The notes beneath the pieces were generated by a model. The model was not told the DNA's origin and made no database searches. It saw nothing but the letters and a program-made list of their open reading frames with translations. A program made the translations under genes and the position numbers. A stretch of 64,000 bases of DNA, taken from assembly GCA_039654915.1 (NCBI GenBank), contig CM077598.1, forward strand, positions 72,320,041 through 72,384,040, read 5' to 3'. How positions within the stretch are numbered: position 1 is the first letter of the stretch; each line of letters begins with the position of its first letter. Below, in pieces: positions 43,697-56,127 of this stretch. The stretch comes from Aquilaria yunnanensis (Eukaryota > Streptophyta > Magnoliopsida > Malvales > Thymelaeaceae).

Positions 43697-46141
43697 ATGC
43701 CTGTTCCCGAGAGTTGGCAACCTCTTCTTTCTCACCCTTGCTGCACTACTCCGACAAAACTAGCGAAGTGGAAGAAAAAGTTTTTCTTACCCTCTTACTC
43801 TGTGACGAGGTTGCCCCATCCTGACCAATTTCCTTTCTCCAACTGAAGTGATGAAATCACCATTTTCCGAGCCCAACTGAAGGCCGGACTTCGGTATCCC
43901 CCCCCGGAGATGGTTAGCGCGTTCTGCAATTTCCATGGCATTGCCGTTAACCAACTCTCACCGAACTCGTACTGCTATTTCAACGCCTTCCTCTGTATGT
44001 GCGGCGTTTTCAAAATAAAACCTCACTTTGTAGTTTTTCTTCAGTACTACAAGCTCTTCGTGGTCCCGAAGGGTGGCTTCTACTTTATGCTACCTCGGGG
44101 ATCCGGGAGCAAAAAGTATACGTTCACCTTCGCCACCAAAGACAGCTGGCGAGGGTGGCAACAAAAATTCTTTTTCCTGAAGAAGTCGGAGGGTTGGTCG
44201 CATGTCCCGACCAAGTGGGCTCAGGGGAGGCTCAAGATGGATGTTGTTGACCCGAAGATACTGCTAGACACCGACGTAGCACCTATCTTTGAGGACTTCG
44301 ACAGGCGCATCCGGGCCGCCTCTGACTGGGCTGCCGAGGTCTCTCCTCGTGCCCTTTACCCCTTTCCGATCAACTGGAGGCTCATGACCGAAGAGGTCCT
44401 TCGGGAACTCAAGGTGGTAAAGGAGCATGTGACAGACCTCAACATGCCCAAACCGGCTTCTTCGGGGAAGGACTCCTGGCTTGTGAAACTCCTTCGGGGG
44501 AAAGAGACTTATGAGTCTTTTTACGAGAGTAAGTTACTTTCTCATTTTTTCCTTCATAACTTCATCTTGGACTTACACTGATCTTCTTTTCCTTTTTTCA
44601 GAGATGGGCGACGACGCGGCTGCCTTCTACAAGGCTCTTTTTACCGGGCAGGCCGAGAGGGGCGAACAGACAAAGAAGGCCGCCTCTCGGAGGCGGAAGC
44701 AGACTTCGGGCGGCCCTCCTTCCAAACGGGCAAAGAAATCTTCTCCTTCCTCTCTTCCGCAAATTCCGGAGGAGGTAGGCGAGGAGCCCGAACACCCTGC
44801 TGCCCCTTTGCTCGAGGTTCCTTCTGTCGACGTCCCTTCTTCCGACGTCCTTCCTCAAAGCCCCACGCCTTCGCATGCTCTTCTGGAGGGCGATGGGGAG
44901 GAGATCCCTTCTGCCGAGGAACGGCGGGAAATAAGAGGCAAGGGGATCTCTACTGAGGCGGCGTCGATTCTTGACGACGACGTTACCGAGGTGCCAGCAG
45001 GTTTGTACTTTGTCGAAGAACCTTTTTTCTCTAGTAAATCCTTAAGAGTTTTCTGGCCTTAACCAATTTTTCTGCTTTGTTGTGCAGTGGAGGTGGCCGC
45101 TCCTGACTGGGTTGCCGAACACGCCCGCAAGAGGGCCCTTCGGGATGCCAAAGTCCCAGCAGGGAAAGTTCCGAAGGAGCCCTTCTGGACGTTCATGAAG
45201 GACATGAATATGTACTCCGAGGACTGTCCCGAGATGGCCAGGCAGATCTGCAAAGGGGTTTTTACTGAGGCCTCTTACAAGGCCCTTACGGAGGCTTACC
45301 CAGGCGACATCTCTTTGGCCGCCAAACTCACTTAACATGCCGCCCAGGTACGCTTCACTATTTCCTTATTGCCAATTTCGCCTTTGCTTTTTACTTAGCA
45401 TCATTTTCCCTTTGTTTGTTTTTTTTGCAGCTGATGGGGTATGCCGGGTTGCTCCGTGTTCGGGTGGCGCGAGAGTCAGAAAGGAGGGCGTCACTCTGGG
45501 ACCTTTACACCAAGACGAAGGCCCAGTGTTCAGCGTTGGCTGCCGATAATGCTCAGCTGAAGCAGTCTTCGGAGAAGGAAATTGCTGAACTTCGGGAGGG
45601 GTTCATAAAAGAGAAAGAGGAACTTGAGAAAGGCACCTCCCAGAAACTTTCCGACATCGGCTCTCGGATGGCAGAGCTGACTTCGATCGTAGAAGCGATT
45701 CAAAAGGATAAGTCAGAAAGTGACGCAATCCTTGCGAAGACGCTCGAGGAAAAGTCCCAGCTCAAAGCCGAGGTCGCAACTCTGAAGAAGCCTTCAGAAG
45801 AGAAGAAGAAGATGAAGGCATTGAAGAGAAAGCTTAAGGAACTGGAGAAGGATTACGTAGATCTGGAGAAGGACTATGCAGATTTGGCGGTCAAGAAGCG
45901 GGAGTCCGATGATATGACGAAGTTGGGCTTTCAAGAAGGCTTCTGTCTTGCTCGGCACCAAATTCTGCAGAAGTTCTCAGATTTTGACCTCTCCTTCCCG
46001 GAAGGCATGAACATCCCGAAGGAGCCTCGGTGGACTTGGTCCAAGATCGAGCACTTGAAACTGCCTCCTTCTTTCCCGGCGCCGAAGGCTACCGACCAAA
46101 GCACAGAGGCTGGCAGTTCTCAAGACGCCGAGGTTCCTTAG
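43697..46141 (+). pseudogene. Antisense four-exon accessory gene of element J (733 codons, two stops)
   Basis: Exons 43697-44528, 44602-45000, 45088-45347, 45431-46141 (832, 399, 260, 711 nt; 2202 in total, divisible by three). Introns are 73, 87 and 83 bp, each GT...AG with pyrimidine tracts. Junctions join in frame (GAG-A|AG-ATG-GGC; GCA-G|TG-GAG; CAG|CTG-ATG). Domains match D: exon 1 globular domain (PCCTTP, KKKFFLPSYSVTRLP, ALYPFPINWRLMTEEV); exon 2 linker with AASRRRK; exon 3 (EPFWTFMKDMN); exon 4 coiled coil and FQEGFCLARHQILQKFSDFD. A TGA at 43844-43846 (CGA in D) and a TAA at 45333-45335 (Glu codon in D) break it. Splice sites are otherwise intact. It lies on the strand opposite to J's own gag-pol. 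Confidence 0.87.
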
Positions 46142-46274
46142 TTTGTACTAGGGCCTTTTGTCTTCATTTTCTTCTTCTTTTTTGTAGTCTTTCAGCAACT
46201 TTCTTCTCTGTAAGCACTCTTTGGCTCAATAGATAAAAATTTGGCTAAGTATTTTTTGCCAGATCCCTTTGTTT

Positions 46275-46425
46275 CCCTTTGTCCTGAACATAATTCGCTC
46301 GAGAGACTTCAGAAAACCATACTTTTGCTTTCCTTTGTCCCGAACATATTCGCTCAAGGGACTTCAGAAAACCATACTCTTGCTTTCCTTTGTCCCGAAC
46401 ATATTCGCTCCAGGGACTTCGGAAA
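46275..46425. repeat. Hairpin tandem array (J), three units
   Basis: Units near 46280, 46337 and 46396 with the outer arms GTCCC/GGGAC and inner CGAA/TTCG pairing. They are separated by a nearly constant TTCAGAAAACCATACT spacer at ~58-bp spacing. The array lies between the end of the antisense gene and the pol stop, as in D and G, with fewer units. Confidence 0.82.
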
Positions 46426-46545
46426 ACCATACTTTTGTTTTCCTCGGCGATTGCTTTCGTTAGACTCTTGTTTTGTACTTCTTCAAAACTTTTTACTTAG
46501 AAAAATTTGTCCAACTTGTGCAATACAAGTTTCCCACCAAACTTT

Positions 46546-49500
46546 TTAGGCATAGAATTTTTTCAAGGCCTCTGAGTGCCAAGTGTTTTTTAATTCTATG
46601 CCTTCGGCATCGCCGAGCTTATAAACTCCTTTTCGTACTTCGGCAAGTACCAGGTAGGGTCCTTCCCAATTTGCGCGAAGTACCTCGTGGGACGGCTTTC
46701 GGGGTGCAAATTCAGCCTTTTGGAGAACGAGGTCTCCCTGCTTTATTCCCTTTGGCCTAGCGCGCAGGTTTATGGCTGCTGCTACTCTTTGTTGGAAAGC
46801 TTTTCTTCTCAGCTCGGCTACTTCTCTGTGTTCGCCGACGAGGTCGAGCTTGGTTCTCAGGCCGAGGTCATTTCCTTTTTCATCGAACACTTGGACTTGT
46901 ATTGACGGTTGTACTACCTCGACAGGGATGATGGCCTCTGTACCGAAGACGAGTAAAAAGGGCGTTTCCCCTGTGGCTCTTCGGGGTGTTGTTCGGTAAC
47001 TCCATAACACGCTTTGGAGTTCTCCTGGCGATTTCCCTTTTGCTTCTCCCAATCTCTTTTTCAGACCATCTTTTATGGTCCTGTTAGATACTTCCACCTG
47101 CCCATTACTTTGGGGGTGAGCTACTAGGGCGAAGTGCATTTTTGTCCCGAGGTCGCTAATGAACTCTTGGAATCCTTTGTCTATGAACTGGGATCCATTG
47201 TCCGCTACGAGTACCCTTGGTATGCCAAATCTGCATACGATGTTTTTCCATACAAACTTCTGCACTTCTTTTGCCGAGATAGTTGTCAGAGGTTCTGCCT
47301 CGACCCACTTAGAGAAATAGTCTACTGCTACTACGCAGAACGTTACGCCTCCAGGCGCCGTTGGGAGTGGCCCAATGAGATCTATGCCCCAAACTGCGAA
47401 GGGCCAAGGATAGTCTGCCGAAGTCACGAACTCCGAGGGTGTTCTTTGGATGTTCACATGTCTCTGGCAACTACCACATTTCCGGACGAACGGCTTGGCG
47501 TCCTTTCTCAGGGTAGGCCAGAAGTATCCTTGGCGAAGTATCACTGCTGCCAGGGCGTCGATTCCGATGTACGAACCACAGGCACCTTCGTGAACTTCTT
47601 CGAGGATCATTTTAGTATCCTCTTCACTAACACACCTCTGTAGTGGATTTGCATATCCTTGCCGATATAGTTCTTCTCCAATTAAGAAGAAACGTCTGGA
47701 GCGCCTTCGCACTTTTGCGGCTTCGCTGGGGTCTTCGGGGAGTGTGTTGGTTGCGAGATACGTTTTGATTGGTTCTTTCCATCCTTTCCCCGAGGTCGCT
47801 ATGCTTATCATCGCGACGCTGGGGTGGCTTAGCACTTCGGGGCAAGTTTTGGACTTCGCCAAGCAGTCTGCCTCAGCATTTTCTCGTTGGGGTACGTTCT
47901 CAATTTTCACGACGTCGAACTCCCGAATAAGCTTTGTTACCAACTCATGGTATTTCACCAAGGTCGGGTCTTTCGCGCCATAGTCCCCTGCCATTTGCCG
48001 GACCACCAGCTGGGAGTCACTATGGGCTTTCAAGTTTCTCACGCCAATCTTTCTGGCCAGGCGTAATCCTGCTACGAGGGCCTCATACTCGGCCATGTTG
48101 TTGGTGGCGTTGAAATTGAACTTGATGGCCTTCATTACTTCTAGGCCTTTGGGGCCTCTGATAATCACCCTAGCTCCCTGGTGTTCGGATCCTGAGGCCC
48201 CGTCAACATATAACGTCCATTCTGGCTCGTCTTCGCCGGAAAACGAATGTCCCTCCTCGGTGTTTGGTACTTCGGCGATGAAGTCTGCCAAAGCTTGAGC
48301 CTTTATAGCTTTCCGGGGTTCATACGTGATGTCGTGTTCGCCAAGCTCTATACACCACTTGGAAAGCCTTCCCGAGTGATCAACTTTCCTCATAACATCC
48401 CGTAGAGGCAGGGTACTTCGGACGATAATGGGGTGAGCCTGAAAGTATGGCCGCAGCCTTCTCCCTACAACCACTAAGGCATATATAGCTTTTTGAAGCA
48501 AAGGGTACCTGACTTCGGTGCCATGCAGGGACTTGCTGACATAGTAGACCGGCCATTGCTTTGGCCCTTCTTCTTTCACGAGGACCGAGCTCACAGCTTT
48601 TTTCGTGACGGCGAGGTATAATACGAGGGGCTCTCCCTCCCGAGGTTGCCGTAGGGTCGGCAGGCTGGCCAAGTAGACTTTGAGTTCTTCCCAGGCTTTT
48701 TGGCAATCTTCATCCCAAGGATGACCATTCCTTCCGAGGTAGCCTTCCATCTTTGCTGCCTTTGTGAGCACTTTGAAGAAGGGTCGACACCTATCTCCGT
48801 ACCTGGAAATAAACCTGCTCAGAGAGGTTATTCTTCCGGTGAGTCTTTGCACGTCTTTGACTGTGGCAGGAGTTCGAAATTCAAGCAGAGCCTTAATCTT
48901 CTCGGGGTTAGCATCGATGCCTCTTTCGGATACCATGTACCCAAGGAACTTTCCCGAGGTCACCCCGAAGATGCATTTCTCAGGGTTAAGGCAGATCCCG
49001 AAGGCTCTGAGTTTTTGGAAGGTTTCCTCTAAATCTGCAACGTGGTAGCCAGGCAGTTTGCTTTTGACTATCATATCATCAACATACACCTCCATGTTCC
49101 TCCCCATTTGGTCTTTGAAGACTTTGTTCATCAGCCTCTGGTAGGTGGCTCCTGCATTTTTGAGTCCGAAGGGCATCCTGATATAGCAATATGTTCCTCC
49201 CTCAGTGATGAAGGCAGTCTTCTCTTCTTCTTCGGGGTCCATCCTTATCTGATGATACCCACTGAAAGCGTCCAGGAAACTTAGGAGCCCGTACTCGGCA
49301 GTTGAGTCTACCAGTTGGTCTATTGGCGGAAGAGGATATGAATCTTTTGGGAAAGCATCGTTCAAATTTCTGTAGTCGATGCACATCCGGAGTTTACTAC
49401 TTCCTTCTTTTGTGGCAATTACTACGTTGCTTAGCCATTCGGGGTAGTTTACCTCCCGGATAACGCTAGCGTCTATCAGACGCTGGACTTCGGTCTTGAT

Positions 49501-50022
49501 GAAGTCACTTTTGTGAGCTGAGATGCTCCGTTTCTTTTGCCGGACAGGTTTTATTTCCGGACTCGCTTTGAGGCTATGCTGGATTACGCGAGGGTTTACC
49601 CCTGGCATGTCCTTCAGCGAGTAGGCGAACAGATCTTTATTTGGAAGCAGAAAAGATACAAGTTTTTCCTTGTCTACTTCGGCCATGCTTTTCCCTATTC
49701 GGGTACTATGGCCTGGGACAAGCTCTACTTCTTCGGTTTTCGCTTTTGTGGGATCTTCTGCCTCACCCCTTTCCAGCTCTTTTGCTTCTACAGCATGTGC
49801 TAAGTTGCTTGCTGGAGCCTTTCGTGCTCTGACGAACACCTTTCTCACCTCGCCTTGATCAATGGAGATCTTTGCGTCTCCTCCTTTGGTGGCGAATGTG
49901 ATGGTCAAGTACTTTACATCAGGGCGAATGTGCAAATTTCCCTGTGTCTGTCTGCCGAGGATGGCGTTGTATGACGAAGGAACGTCCATGACTATGAATC
50001 TTGCCATGGTAGAGGCGAACAA
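46546..50022 (-). CDS. Element J protease C-terminus, RT, RNase H, archaeal-type RNase H, integrase (1158 codons open)
   Basis: The longest open pol segment in the window. It contains: the protease C-terminal end (SYNAILGRQTQG); the RT with YCYIRMPFGLKNAG and the palm YVDDM (codons near 49075-49092); the first RNase H (YYVSKSLHGTEVRYPLLQK); the archaeal-type RNase H (WTLYVDGASGSEHQ to ADCLAKS); the integrase zinc domain (YIGIDALAAV...CGSCQRH); the core with WGIDLIGP, VADNGSQF and NGQVEVSN; and the C-terminal NWEGPYLVLAEV, ending LKKFYA. All three integrase acidic residues are visible. It is in the same frame as the upstream Gag segment but separated from it by a TGA at 50032-50034. Confidence 0.93.
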   Translation of the reverse strand: MFASTMARFIVMDVPSSYNAILGRQTQGNLHIRPDVKYLTITFATKGGDAKISIDQGEVRKVFVRARKAPASNLAHAVEAKELERGEAEDPTKAKTEEVELVPGHSTRIGKSMAEVDKEKLVSFLLPNKDLFAYSLKDMPGVNPRVIQHSLKASPEIKPVRQKKRSISAHKSDFIKTEVQRLIDASVIREVNYPEWLSNVVIATKEGSSKLRMCIDYRNLNDAFPKDSYPLPPIDQLVDSTAEYGLLSFLDAFSGYHQIRMDPEEEEKTAFITEGGTYCYIRMPFGLKNAGATYQRLMNKVFKDQMGRNMEVYVDDMIVKSKLPGYHVADLEETFQKLRAFGICLNPEKCIFGVTSGKFLGYMVSERGIDANPEKIKALLEFRTPATVKDVQRLTGRITSLSRFISRYGDRCRPFFKVLTKAAKMEGYLGRNGHPWDEDCQKAWEELKVYLASLPTLRQPREGEPLVLYLAVTKKAVSSVLVKEEGPKQWPVYYVSKSLHGTEVRYPLLQKAIYALVVVGRRLRPYFQAHPIIVRSTLPLRDVMRKVDHSGRLSKWCIELGEHDITYEPRKAIKAQALADFIAEVPNTEEGHSFSGEDEPEWTLYVDGASGSEHQGARVIIRGPKGLEVMKAIKFNFNATNNMAEYEALVAGLRLARKIGVRNLKAHSDSQLVVRQMAGDYGAKDPTLVKYHELVTKLIREFDVVKIENVPQRENAEADCLAKSKTCPEVLSHPSVAMISIATSGKGWKEPIKTYLATNTLPEDPSEAAKVRRRSRRFFLIGEELYRQGYANPLQRCVSEEDTKMILEEVHEGACGSYIGIDALAAVILRQGYFWPTLRKDAKPFVRKCGSCQRHVNIQRTPSEFVTSADYPWPFAVWGIDLIGPLPTAPGGVTFCVVAVDYFSKWVEAEPLTTISAKEVQKFVWKNIVCRFGIPRVLVADNGSQFIDKGFQEFISDLGTKMHFALVAHPQSNGQVEVSNRTIKDGLKKRLGEAKGKSPGELQSVLWSYRTTPRRATGETPFLLVFGTEAIIPVEVVQPSIQVQVFDEKGNDLGLRTKLDLVGEHREVAELRRKAFQQRVAAAINLRARPKGIKQGDLVLQKAEFAPRKPSHEVLRANWEGPYLVLAEVRKGVYKLGDAEGIELKNTWHSEALKKFYA

Positions 50023-50031
50023 CTCAGCAGT

Positions 50032-52074
50032 TCATTTCTCCGAAGTTCCTTTCATCATCAAGGGGAGGTCGATCCACCCGAGGACAGGTAGCTCAGATGG
50101 TCCTACGCCGAACGTGGGTGAAGTAACAGCCTTGAGGTCACTCCTGGATATGCCCAAGCTTGGCAGCAAATGTGAGAACAAGACGTCTGCGTTTGACCCA
50201 TCGTCCAGCAGTACCCTCTTGACGTCCCAGTTTCCTATCCTTGCCATTATCAGCAATGGATCGTCATGGGGAAATACGATGGTGGAGCCATCCTCGCGGG
50301 TCAATTTTTTCGTTGGGCTCTGATATTCCATCACCGCTATCTCTCTGGACCTTCTTTTTCTTTCCGAGGATGGAAGTCCGGTTGTGATCATCTGTATTAC
50401 TCCTGCCGAAGGTGAAGGATGCCTTCTCGGACTTCGGTTCCTTCGCCTGTCTAAATCGTAATCCTCGTCATCGGGCTTTCCTTCTTCCTCTTTTTTCCCC
50501 TTCGGGGAAGGCATTCTCAAATAACGCCGAAGCTGGCCCTGCTTTATCAGTGATTCGATGTACTTTTTCAACTGAAAGCAGTCTTCGGTGTCATGACCGT
50601 GATCACGGTGGAACTGACAGAACATCTTCATGTTCCTTCTGTTGTCAGCAGTCATGCCCTTCGGTCGTTGGATTTGAGCCCCCTGTTTTTCCAACGCCAT
50701 GAGGACGTTAGCCCTCGTGGTGCTCAGAGGTGTAAAGTTTTGGGGCTTCCTTCCTCCTACTCGCATTCTTCGAGGTCAGCCTAACTGTTCCGTTGGACAC
50801 CGGGCTTGCTGGCTGGACCCTTCGCCACGAGCGTGAATATGGTCAGCCTTCGGTCCAGTCATTCTCAGTTCTTCGGCTGTCATATGTTATTCAGCCCTTC
50901 GGTAGGATTCTCCCAGCGTGTCCGGGGGATCTTTGGAGAATTCATAAAAAAAGTGCGAATCCCTCCGGAGGCCCCTTGTCATGGCGAGGATGCGGATTTC
51001 GGGACGAAAGTCCGGAACACTGAGGGCCTCTTTGTTGAACCTCTCGACATAGTCACGGATGGTCTCCCCGTTTCTTTGTGCTATGTCAAACATCTGGACG
51101 GGCATCTTCGCTGTCGGCTTGCTCCCAATGAACTGTTGGGTGAACGTTGTGGACAGCTCCTGGAACCCCCTGATGTTTCAGGGAGGCAGGGAATTGTACC
51201 AGGCAATTGCTGGTCCTGCGAGGGTGACTTCAAAGCACTTGCAGAGCGTAGCATCATCAGCCCCATGTAGCACCATGCTGCATTTGTACTTTGTTAGGTG
51301 GGCCTGGGGATCAGTCTGACCCTCATAGGTCTCTAGCCGAGGTAGCCTGAAGTCACTTGGCATGGCCGCCTCGACCGCTGTTCGGGCGAAAGGAGTTTCA
51401 TCTCCAGAGACGGTTTCAGTTAGCCTGGCCCAAACAGGCTTGCGTGCCACCTGGTGTTCCACTCTCTCCAGTCTTGCCAAGACTTTCTCCAGGATGAGCG
51501 TAGCACTGGGCTCCTCTTCCTGGTGCTTGGAGGTTCTTGGGTAGAAGGACTGTTGCCGTCTCTTCGGCGAGCGACTTCGGTGCCCAGGTGAGGGGGGCCT
51601 TCCTTCTGGTGACAAACTTCTTCTGGACGGGACTTCGGGTCATTCAGACCTCGCTCTTTCCGCCAGCCGTGCTCCGAGGGGCAAGTTATCTGTCGAGGAC
51701 TCTTCCCGTGGCTCCCCACTTCCCGAGCTATGATGGGTTGCCCTTGGGCTTTTCTCCCGAGGTCGTGCTGGCGAAGTGGGTTTTTGCGCCTGGGCTGGTT
51801 GCGGCCACCTTCGGTCTATCTGTTGTGTCATTTCAGCCACAACAGACCTCTGAAAGTCTCGTAAAAAACCCATGGTGATGACAAGAGGGCGTTCCTCTTC
51901 AGGCAAAGAAGTCTCTGGGGGACTTTGTTCAGTAGCTGGTTGGGTCTCAGGCGCGGACGGGGACTTCGGGAGTCCTTTGTCCTTCGAACGCCGAGTTTCT
52001 ACAACAGCTACCTGGGAGAAGTTTCCCACAGATGGCGCCAAATGATGCCCCAAGGCATCTTCGTTTGCTGTCAT
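50032..52074 (-). pseudogene. Element J Gag-protease (broken by stops)
   Basis: Starts at ATG 52074 inside the LTR (MTANEDALGHHLAPSVGN) and runs in one frame through Gag and protease into the pol segment. Stops occur at about 51640 (TGA for CGA), 51178 (TGA), 50887 (TAA for CAG/CAA), 50796 (TGA for CGA) and 50032 (TGA). No frameshift was found. The Gag core (LAGPAIAWYNSLPP), the knuckle [14 protein letters not shown] and the protease box LLDDGSNADVLF are intact. Confidence 0.9.
52021..52040 (-). promoter_or_regulatory. Primer-binding site of element J
   Basis: The minus strand reads TGGCGCCATCTGTGGGAAAC two bases after the LTR. It differs from D by one base in the first ten (CCA for CCG). 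Confidence 0.75.
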
Positions 52075-53013
52075 GTTGACAGGTGGAGAGACTTCCTGAG
52101 GAGGCGAGCGCCTGGAGCTCTGGTTTCCCAGCTGAGTGTGCCTGAAAAGCTCAAAGAAGAGGTTAGGAGGTCCCCGGTTTGCTTTTCCGGGGAGGACCCT
52201 CCGACGCCCAAGTCAGTTTTCTGAGTGAAAGTGGAGGAAGAACACTAAGGGGTCAAGTGTCTTGCCTGTTTTGTGTTTTCTCAGAGGGAGGAAAATGCCC
52301 ATCATTTGCCCAGTCCCATTTCCTAGTATTTATAGGAGTAGCTGGTCCGTTTAGATCATGACACGTGTTCGGTCGGATTTGATCTGTACTTTTGGACCTA
52401 GGGGACAGGCAGCCGTTTGCAGCCTCCTTTAGCCCTGGACCCGAACAGGTTGTGTCAGGACTGGGGCGGCTACGGCATGTCAGTTCACCGTTCTGATGTG
52501 ACGTGTAGGGCTTGTGGGCAGCATGTCAGAGGCTCCTTAAATGCTCATACCGTACTCCCGAGGTCCCCTTGGCGAGGTCGCCCTTCGGTGCGTGCACCCT
52601 CTTCGGATTCTATCCGTCCTTCGGTGCGAGCACCTCCTTCGGGATCTATCCCATAGTTCTGGGAGTTCCCTTGATGACACCTTCTTCGGGATTCACACCC
52701 ATAGTTCGGGGATTCCCTTGTTCAGGTGTTTCTTGTTCGGGGAAGATCCTCTTCGGGGCCTCTGCCTTCGGGGAGATTCTCCCTTGCTTCAGAGAGATGG
52801 CTCTCTTACCCGAAGACGGTCAGTTTGGCCCCTCGATGGAGACGGTGTTGTCCTCAGAATTCCTGACGAGCTAACCAAAGTTTCAAGCTCATAGTGTTTG
52901 AGTTCGCACCTTCCGAGGTCAATGAAAAGATCCTCTCTTGGGTGACGTCAGACTCCTCGGCCAATATTCTGGCAGGGAGTTACTACCGAGGAGGCAATAG
53001 CCTTTGGCTATCA
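52043..53013 (-). repeat. 5' LTR of element J
   Basis: 971 bp, nearly identical to the left LTR. TATA at 52326-52335 (complement). The ATG of Gag lies 32 nt before the LTR end, as in D, G, H and K. Confidence 0.93.
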
Positions 53014-53018
53014 GAAAC

Positions 53019-56001
53019 GAAGCATCTGAGCCCACAAGAGCAACTTTATCAAAACCGAGGTCCAGCGTCTGTTAGACGCCAAAGTCAACAGGGAGGTGAA
53101 GTACCCCGAATGGTTAAGCAACGTGGTCATTGCCAGAAAAGAAGGTAGCAGCAAACTCCGAATGTGCATCGACTTCAGAAACTTGAACGATGCTTGCCCG
53201 AAAGACTCAAACCCTCTGCCGCCAATAGATCAACTGGTAGATTCAACTGCAGAATATGGGCGCCTAAGTTTCCTAGACGCCTTCAGTGGCTACCATCAAA
53301 TAAGGATGGACCCCGAAGATGAAGAAAAAACCGCCTTCATCACCGAGGGAGGAACATACTGCTATGTCAGGATGCCCTTCGGGCTAAAAAATGCAGGAGC
53401 CACCTACCAAAGGTTGATGAACAAGGTCTTTAAAGACCAAATGGGGAGAAACATGGAGGTGTATGTTGATGATATGATAGTCAAGAGCAAGCTGCCTAAC
53501 TATCACGTTGCAGATCTAGAGGAAACCTTCCAAAAGCTCAGAGCCTTCGGGATTCGGCTCAATCCTGAAAAGTGCATCTTCGGGGTAACCTCGGGAAAAT
53601 TCCTTGGGTACATGGTATCCGAAAGAGGCATTGATGCTAACCCCAAGAAGATTAAGGCGCTGCTTGAGTTCCAAACTCCTGCCACAGTCGAAAACGTGCA
53701 AAGGCTCACCGGAAGAATAACCTCCCTGAGCAGATTTATTTCCAGGTACGGAGATAGGTGTCGACCTTTCTTCAAAGTCCTCACAAAGGCAGCAAAAATG
53801 GAAGGCGACCTCGGAAGGAATGATCACCCTTGGGGTGAAGATTGCCAAAAGGCCTGGGAAGAACTCAAAGTTTACTTGGCTAGCCTGCCGACTCTGCGAC
53901 AACCTCGGGAGGGGGAGCCCCTCGTTTTGTACCTTGCCATCACGGAGAAAGCTGTAAGCTCGGTCCTCGTGAAAGAAGAAGGGCCAAAGCAATGGCCAGT
54001 CTATTACGTCAGCAAATCCCTGCATGGCGCTGAAGTCAGGTACCCTCTGCTTCAAAAAGCTATATACGCCTTGGTGCTTGCAGGGAGAAGGCTGCGACCA
54101 TACTTTCAGGCTCACCCCATCATCGTCCGAAGTAGTTTACCACTACGGGGTGTTATGAAGAAAGTTGATCATTCGGGAAGGCTCTCCAAATGGTGCATAG
54201 AGCTTGGCGAACACGAAATCATATATGAACCTTGGAAGGCCATAAAAGCTGAAGCACTGGCAGACTTTATCGCCGAAGTACCCACCGCTAAGGAAAGCCA
54301 TTTGGATCTGAGCGGAGGTGAGCCAGAGTGGACCTTGCATGTTGACGGAGCCTCGGGATCCGAACACCAGGGAGCTGGAGTAATTATCAGAGGACCCGAA
54401 GGCCTAGAGGTAAAGAAGGCTATCAAGTTCAGCTTCAGCGTCACTAACAATGTGGCATAGTATGAAGCCCTCATAGCGGGATTACGCTTGGCCAGAAGGA
54501 TTGGCGTGAGAAACTTAAAGGCTCACAGTGATTCCCAGCTGGTAGTTTGGCAGACGGCAGGAGATTATGGGGCGAAGGACCCAATCTTGGCAAAATACCA
54601 CGAGCTGGTAGCAAAGCTCATCCAAGAGTTTGACGCCATACGGATCGAAAATGTACCTCGGCGGAATAACACAGAAGCAGATTGCTTGGCGAAGTCAAAA
54701 AGATACACCGAGGTGCTAGATCACCCGAGCATCTCAGTACTGAGCATACCGACCTCGGGAAAAGGATGGAAAGATCCCGTAAAAAGATACCTCATAGAAA
54801 GTGTGCTCCCCGAAGACCCCGACGACGCTGCAAGACTGGGAAGACGCTCCGGCCGATTCTTCCTGATTGGCGAAGAGTTATACCGACAGGGATATGCAAA
54901 CCCGCTGCAAAGATGCGTGGATGAAGAGGATACTGAAATGGTCCTTGAAGAGGTCCACGAAGGCATGTGTTGTTCACATATTGGAATTGATGCCCTTGCA
55001 GCGGTGATACTTCGCCAAGGATACTTCTGGCCTACCCTGAGAAAGGATGCAAGACAGTTCGTCCGAAAATGCGGTAGTTGCCAGAAACACGCGAACATCC
55101 AGAGGGCATCCTTGGAAATGGTAACTTCGGCTGACTACCCCTAGCCCTTCGCAGTCTGTTGCATAGACCTTATCGGGCCACTCCCCTCAGCGCCCGGAGG
55201 CGTGAAATTCTGCGTGGTAGCAGTAGACTATTTCTCCAAAAGGGTTGAGGCAGAAACCCTAGCAACTATCTCGGCAAAAGAAGTGCAAAAGTTTGTATGG
55301 AAGAACATAGTATGCAGATTCGGCATACCGAGGGTACTAGTGGCTGAAAATGGATCCCAATTCATAGACAAAGGATTCCAGGAATTTATCAGCGACCTCG
55401 GAATAAAGATGCACTTCGCCCCAGTAGCTCACTCCCAAAGCAACGGGCAGGTGGAAGTATCTAACAAGACCATAAAAGATGGCCTGAAGAAGAGACTGGG
55501 GGAAGCAAAAGGGAAATGGCCAGGAGAACTCCAAAGCGTGTTATGGAGTTACCGAACGATGCCCCGAAGAGCCACTCGGGAGACTCCCTTCTCACTCGTC
55601 TTCGGAACAGAGGCCATCATCCTTATCGAGATAGTTAGACCATCAGTACGGGTGCAAGTATTTGATGAAGGTGGAAACGACCTCGGCCTAAAAACAAAGC
55701 TCGACCTCGTCGGTGAACACAGAGAAATAGCTGAGCTGAGAAGAAAAGCTTTCCAGCAAATAGTGGCCGCGGCTATAAATTTACGAGCCAGGCCAAAAGA
55801 AATCAAAAAAGGGGACCTCGTTCTCCGAAAGACTGACTTTGCACCCCGAAAGCCATCTCACGAGGTACTTCACGCGAACTGGGAAGGACCTTATGTGGTT
55901 CTTGCCGAAGTACGAAAGGGCGTGTACAAACTTTGCGATGCCAAAGGCGTAGAATTGAAAAACACTTGGCACTCAGACGCCTAGAGAAAATTCTACGCCT
56001 A
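53019..56001 (+). pseudogene. Element G RT, RNase H, archaeal-type RNase H and integrase (3' part of polyprotein)
   Basis: Continues the G frame after J. A stop near 53031-53033 is followed by a 454-codon open stretch with RT (palm YVDDM at about 53461) and the first RNase H. The archaeal-type RNase H begins near 54330 and is cut by TAG 54458-54460. The next segment, to TAG 55142-55144, holds the rest of that RNase H and the integrase zinc domain (CRNA-like CGSCQKH). The last carries the integrase core with VAENGSQF, where the usual D-N-G reads E-N-G: the second catalytic Asp is Glu. It also has NGQVEVSN and a C-terminal domain, with a TAG at 55982-55984 just before the natural end KFYA at 56001. 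Confidence 0.9.
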
Positions 56002-56127
56002 AGCTTGAGCGAAGGAATCATACTGTACGAAAAATATTCTAAGTACAGAAGTGTCTTGAGAAAATTTCTTAAGTGCAGAATTGTACAGAATTCCGCGAAG
56101 ATGCTCGCCACAAGCACAGATATCACT

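Larger units (their letters stand above)
41898..53013 (-). mobile_element. Tat-lineage element J, complete (11,116 bp, minus strand)
   Basis: Flanked by the perfect duplication GAAAC (41893-41897, 53014-53018), inserted in the G polyprotein. The LTRs are 972 and 971 bp and nearly identical. It has the same order of parts as D and G but belongs to a distinguishable subfamily: longer LTRs, a different 5' half of the LTR and a different primer-site base. Confidence 0.94.
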